DNA from: Bacteroidetes bacterium UBA955 | Lineage (GTDB): Bacteria > Bacteroidota > Bacteroidia > NS11-12g > UBA955 | Direction: 5' to 3' | Length of the DNA stretch: 7,360 bases | Assembly: GCA_002293105.1 (NCBI GenBank) | Contig: DBCP01000135.1 | Span: forward strand, 8,626-15,985 | In this document: positions 4,311 to 7,360 of the stretch, in pieces | How the letters are laid out: each line of letters starts with the position of its first letter | How positions within the stretch are numbered: position 1 is the stretch's first letter | Position numbers and translations under genes: made by a program | The notes under the pieces: model-generated | What the model was told of the DNA's origin: nothing | The model's database searches: none | The model's input: only the letters and a program-made list of their open reading frames with translations

Positions 4311-7300
4311 TTGAAAACTCAACCACGCTTTTCACGAATCATTTTGGCCGCAATTTTCGGCGTTATCTTTATCACAGCATCGCACGCTCAAACCATCAAA
4401 GTGGGCAGCGGCAGCTATACCAACACCTTCCCCGGCACAGATGTAGCAGGTAGAAATGGATACCCATCCGGCACCCCCTATCTCATCGATTCACTCAAAA
4501 AAAAACCCGTCCCCACCAATGACTGGTGGTCGGCAAAAGTAAAAAATGCTCACTGCGACAACCTTTTCAACTACCCACTCACCCTCAAAACGGTGAATGC
4601 CGGATTAGTCACCTCCTATATTCCCTGGGGCGTCATCTCCGACATCGAACCCATCACCACCGGAGTAACATCGCTCAATCACAACGCACCCTATATTTCT
4701 CACTACAGCGACTGGCTGATTACCATCGAATGGAAAAGTGGCGGACATCGATTCCAAACCACTGTGGGCATGGGCATGCCATTCCTATACTACCAAAAAG
4801 ACAGTGCCGATGAAGCCTCCATCAAGATCAACAGCGGCACAGCCACCATCGCCAACGAGAAAATCATCATCGAAAATGCCTACAACGGCGCCGATTTTGT
4901 TGTTTATGCGCCCAAAGGCAGTAGTTGGACAAAAAACGGAACTACCTATACGTCCAAACTCAATGGCAAAAACCACTGGTCGATGCTCATGCTACCCCAA
5001 AACAGCACACAGCTCAGCGCACTCGCCGATTCCTTTCAGAGATATGCTTACGTAGAACCAATCAACACCCTGGCCGCTTTTCAATACAACGAAAAAAACA
5101 GCACCGTAACCACCGATTTTACCATTCAAACCAAAGTACACGAGGGCAAAGACTCTCTTCCATTGGTTGGATTACTGCCCCATCATTGGTCGCGCAGCAC
5201 CCTCGCCGCCAGCGACTTCCTCTCCTACAATTACAGCAGCATCCGAGGCACTATGAAGATGCTAGCCCGCAAGAATTTCAGCGTTTCTCAGACCTTCAAA
5301 GGCATCCTTCCCACCCTGCCATATGTAGATTATCTGAGCGATGGTTTCGACCCAGCCAAACTGCAACAAAAAATCAATGCGTTGGAATACGAGGGATTGG
5401 CTACATGGACAGACTCTTACAACGAAGGACAGGTAATGAATCGCCTCATCCAAACCGCCCGCATCGCCCATGAAATGGGAGAAGACGCTTCGGTGATGCG
5501 CATCCACAAAACGATCAAATCAAGGCTAGAAAATTGGCTCACCCACAACCCCGGCGAAGTGGCATTCCTCTTCCACTACAACAAAACGTGGTCGGCCATG
5601 CTGGGTTATCCGGCGGGACATGGGCAAGACAACAACATCAACGACCACCATTTTCACTGGGGTTACTTCATCCATGCGGCGGCGTTTTTGGAAGAATTTG
5701 AACCGGGTTGGGCCAAATCGTATGGCGACATGGTGAATTTATTGGTTCGCGACGCGGCCTCTACCAATCGCAAAGACGACCTATTCCCGCATTTACGAAA
5801 CTTCAACCCCTACACAGGGCATTGTTGGGCCAATGGATTTGCCACCTTCCCACAAGGAAACGACCAAGAATCCACCTCCGAGAGCATGCAGTTTAACTCA
5901 TCGCTCATTCACTGGGGCGATATCACCCAAAACAAATCCATTCGCGACCTAGGCATCTACTTGTATTGCACCGAACAGTCGGCCATCGAAGAGTATTGGT
6001 TCGACATCAAGCAGCGCAATTTTGCCAAAACACAGCAATATGCACTCGTTTCGAGGGTTTGGGGCAACTCCTACGACAATGGCACATTTTGGACGAACGA
6101 CATCGCCGCATCATACGGCATCGAATTGTATCCCATTCACGGCGGATCCTTTTATTTGGCGCACGACACCACCTACGCCACCCGTTTATGGAAGGAGATG
6201 GCGAAAAATACAGGCATTTTGACCAACCAAGCCAACGACAACCTGTGGCACGATGTGTATTGGGAGTTTTTGGCCTTTACGAACCCAGCGAAGGCCATCG
6301 AGTTGTACAACAGCAACCCCAATCGCAACCTCAAATTCGGCATTTCGGATGCCCAAACCTACCATTGGTTGCACTCACTCAACGCACTCGGTCGATTGAA
6401 CCCGAGCATCACCGCCAATCATCCGCTGGCCGTGGCATTTACCAAAGGCAATAAAACCATCTATGCGGCAAAGAACAATGGCAACGACACCCTGAAGGTG
6501 ACCTATTCGGATGGATACATTTTCACAGTGCCACCGCGCAAATTAAAGACCAGTCTCGACAGCGACATCCAGGCCCATATCAGCAGCGACTTCGCCCAAT
6601 TGTACAAAGGCAGCACGGCAAACATCTATTTCGATACCCTCAACGTACTACCCGACTCCATTCATTGGATGCAAGGCTCGAAGCGATTAAAAACGATCAC
6701 TAGCCAGCCATGGAACCTAGAAACCAGTGCTTTGAATGCCGGGAAATACACTTTTTACGCCAAAATCTTCAAGGGCGATGCCCGAGCAAATAGCAATTTA
6801 TTCACCCTCATTGTGGGCGAGCAAATCCCCTACAACAAAGCCGCCGCCTCCATTCCAGGGAACATACAAAGTGGTTTGTTTGATCAATTCGAAGGTGGAT
6901 CTGGACAAGGAATCGCCTACATCGACTTCAGCCCAAACAACCTCGGAAATTTCAGAACCATTGAAGCGGCCGACGTAAGCAACGATGCCCAAGAAGGCGC
7001 CATTTTAACCTGGATTGACGCGGGCGAATGGACCGAATACACGGTAAATATCCAGCAAGACGGCTTGTACGATTGTTCTTTGCGATACGCCAATGGCAAT
7101 GCAGGAACCGGCGGAAAATTCTCCATGTGGTTAGACGACAAACTGCTTGCAAGCAACGTCACTTTCCCGAGCACCGGCAAATGGGAAACCTTCGGCGCAG
7201 TGAATATCAAAAATTTGCCCATGACACAAGGCAGGCGCATCCTTAAATTCAGTTTCGACGATGGCGGCATGAATGTCAGCAAAGCACAGTTCACCCGAAC

Positions 7301-7360
7301 CGCGCCATTGCCAAAAGCCCTGCCCATTGCCAAAGCCGGCGGCAACGTCTCCTACCCCAG
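4311..7360 (+). CDS. Secreted GH81 endo-beta-1,3-glucanase with CBM6-like module (3' end cut)
   Basis: One frame stays open from TTG 4311 to the window edge, 1016 codons. TTG is chosen because it gives a clean signal peptide (KTQPRFSR, a hydrophobic run, ASHA, cleavage near residue 26) and no in-frame ATG lies nearby. Residues about 30-740 are a GH81 domain. It has DHHFHWGY (D445, H449), then GHCWANGFATFPQGNDQESTSE split around 512, with E520 and E524. The D-x3-H and E-x3-E spacing matches the residues considered catalytic in GH81, which hydrolyses internal beta-1,3-glucan bonds with inversion. About 745-838 is Ig-like. About 840-997 resembles a CBM6 (IDAGEWTEYTV, GLYDCSLRYANG). PIAKAGGNVSYP at the edge looks like the start of a PKD-type repeat. 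A secretion tail (type IX) may follow outside. Likely substrates are laminarin, curdlan or fungal glucan. Base composition is richer in G+C than the minus-strand block. Confidence 0.93.
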   Translation, partial: MKTQPRFSRIILAAIFGVIFITASHAQTIKVGSGSYTNTFPGTDVAGRNGYPSGTPYLIDSLKKKPVPTNDWWSAKVKNAHCDNLFNYPLTLKTVNAGLVTSYIPWGVISDIEPITTGVTSLNHNAPYISHYSDWLITIEWKSGGHRFQTTVGMGMPFLYYQKDSADEASIKINSGTATIANEKIIIENAYNGADFVVYAPKGSSWTKNGTTYTSKLNGKNHWSMLMLPQNSTQLSALADSFQRYAYVEPINTLAAFQYNEKNSTVTTDFTIQTKVHEGKDSLPLVGLLPHHWSRSTLAASDFLSYNYSSIRGTMKMLARKNFSVSQTFKGILPTLPYVDYLSDGFDPAKLQQKINALEYEGLATWTDSYNEGQVMNRLIQTARIAHEMGEDASVMRIHKTIKSRLENWLTHNPGEVAFLFHYNKTWSAMLGYPAGHGQDNNINDHHFHWGYFIHAAAFLEEFEPGWAKSYGDMVNLLVRDAASTNRKDDLFPHLRNFNPYTGHCWANGFATFPQGNDQESTSESMQFNSSLIHWGDITQNKSIRDLGIYLYCTEQSAIEEYWFDIKQRNFAKTQQYALVSRVWGNSYDNGTFWTNDIAASYGIELYPIHGGSFYLAHDTTYATRLWKEMAKNTGILTNQANDNLWHDVYWEFLAFTNPAKAIELYNSNPNRNLKFGISDAQTYHWLHSLNALGRLNPSITANHPLAVAFTKGNKTIYAAKNNGNDTLKVTYSDGYIFTVPPRKLKTSLDSDIQAHISSDFAQLYKGSTANIYFDTLNVLPDSIHWMQGSKRLKTITSQPWNLETSALNAGKYTFYAKIFKGDARANSNLFTLIVGEQIPYNKAAASIPGNIQSGLFDQFEGGSGQGIAYIDFSPNNLGNFRTIEAADVSNDAQEGAILTWIDAGEWTEYTVNIQQDGLYDCSLRYANGNAGTGGKFSMWLDDKLLASNVTFPSTGKWETFGAVNIKNLPMTQGRRILKFSFDDGGMNVSKAQFTRTAPLPKALPIAKAGGNVSYP

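Noticed and set aside
4526..7345. Many 60-180 codon frames on both strands within the glucanase region
   Set aside because: All are shadows of the single continuous GH81 frame running from 4311 to the edge, which has clear family motifs throughout.

Overview
The window reads as a Bacteroidota chromosome. Near-consensus promoters of the Bacteroidota type (a TTTG-like -33 box, about 19-23 bases, then TAnnTTTG) sit before the tRNA, before the ATPase gene and before the glucanase gene. Shine-Dalgarno sequences are mostly absent. Signal peptides end in ...YSQ or ...HAQ, and the protein families (DUF4143 ATPase, DUF4468-like secreted protein, GH81 glucanase with CBM6-like and PKD-like modules) are common in that phylum. 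No genus can be assigned from the sequence alone.

Layout. (1) Bases 1-125 are the 3' end of an unrecognised gene on the + strand. (2) Bases 160-247 are an intact tRNA-Ser(GGA) with its own promoter, followed by a strong hairpin terminator at 261-297. (3) Bases 350-2622 hold five tightly packed minus-strand genes, transcribed from 2622 towards 350: a small zinc-ribbon-like protein, a phage-associated DUF5681/small-terminase-like protein, a secreted DUF4468-like protein, an unrecognised protein, and a secreted coiled-coil protein with a C-terminal Cys/His motif. (4) Bases 2609-2829 hold two copies of a repeat built from the tRNA-Ser 3' tail plus a rho-independent terminator. The outer copy matches the real tRNA 3' end over 18 bases (235-252 = 2761-2778). 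(5) Bases 2922-4136 encode an AAA_14/DUF4143 ATPase whose promoter is embedded in a perfect 15-base inverted repeat. (6) From 4311 to the window end runs an open GH81 endo-beta-1,3-glucanase gene (1016 codons visible) with a signal peptide and C-terminal Ig-like, CBM6-like and probably PKD-like modules. Its promoter also overlaps a perfect inverted repeat.

Interpretation. The duplicated tRNA 3' end bracketing a block of phage-like and unknown genes suggests a small cargo element or prophage remnant integrated at tRNA-Ser. No integrase lies inside, so it would be a satellite, a decayed remnant, or mobilised in trans. The terminator beyond the outer repeat copy is plausibly the original host tRNA terminator, displaced about 2.5 kb by the insertion. 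The ATPase and glucanase genes beyond it look like host genes. The glucanase would be exported to digest beta-1,3-glucans such as laminarin, curdlan or fungal wall glucan. The five-gene cargo block has no recognisable complete pathway and is the part most worth following up.
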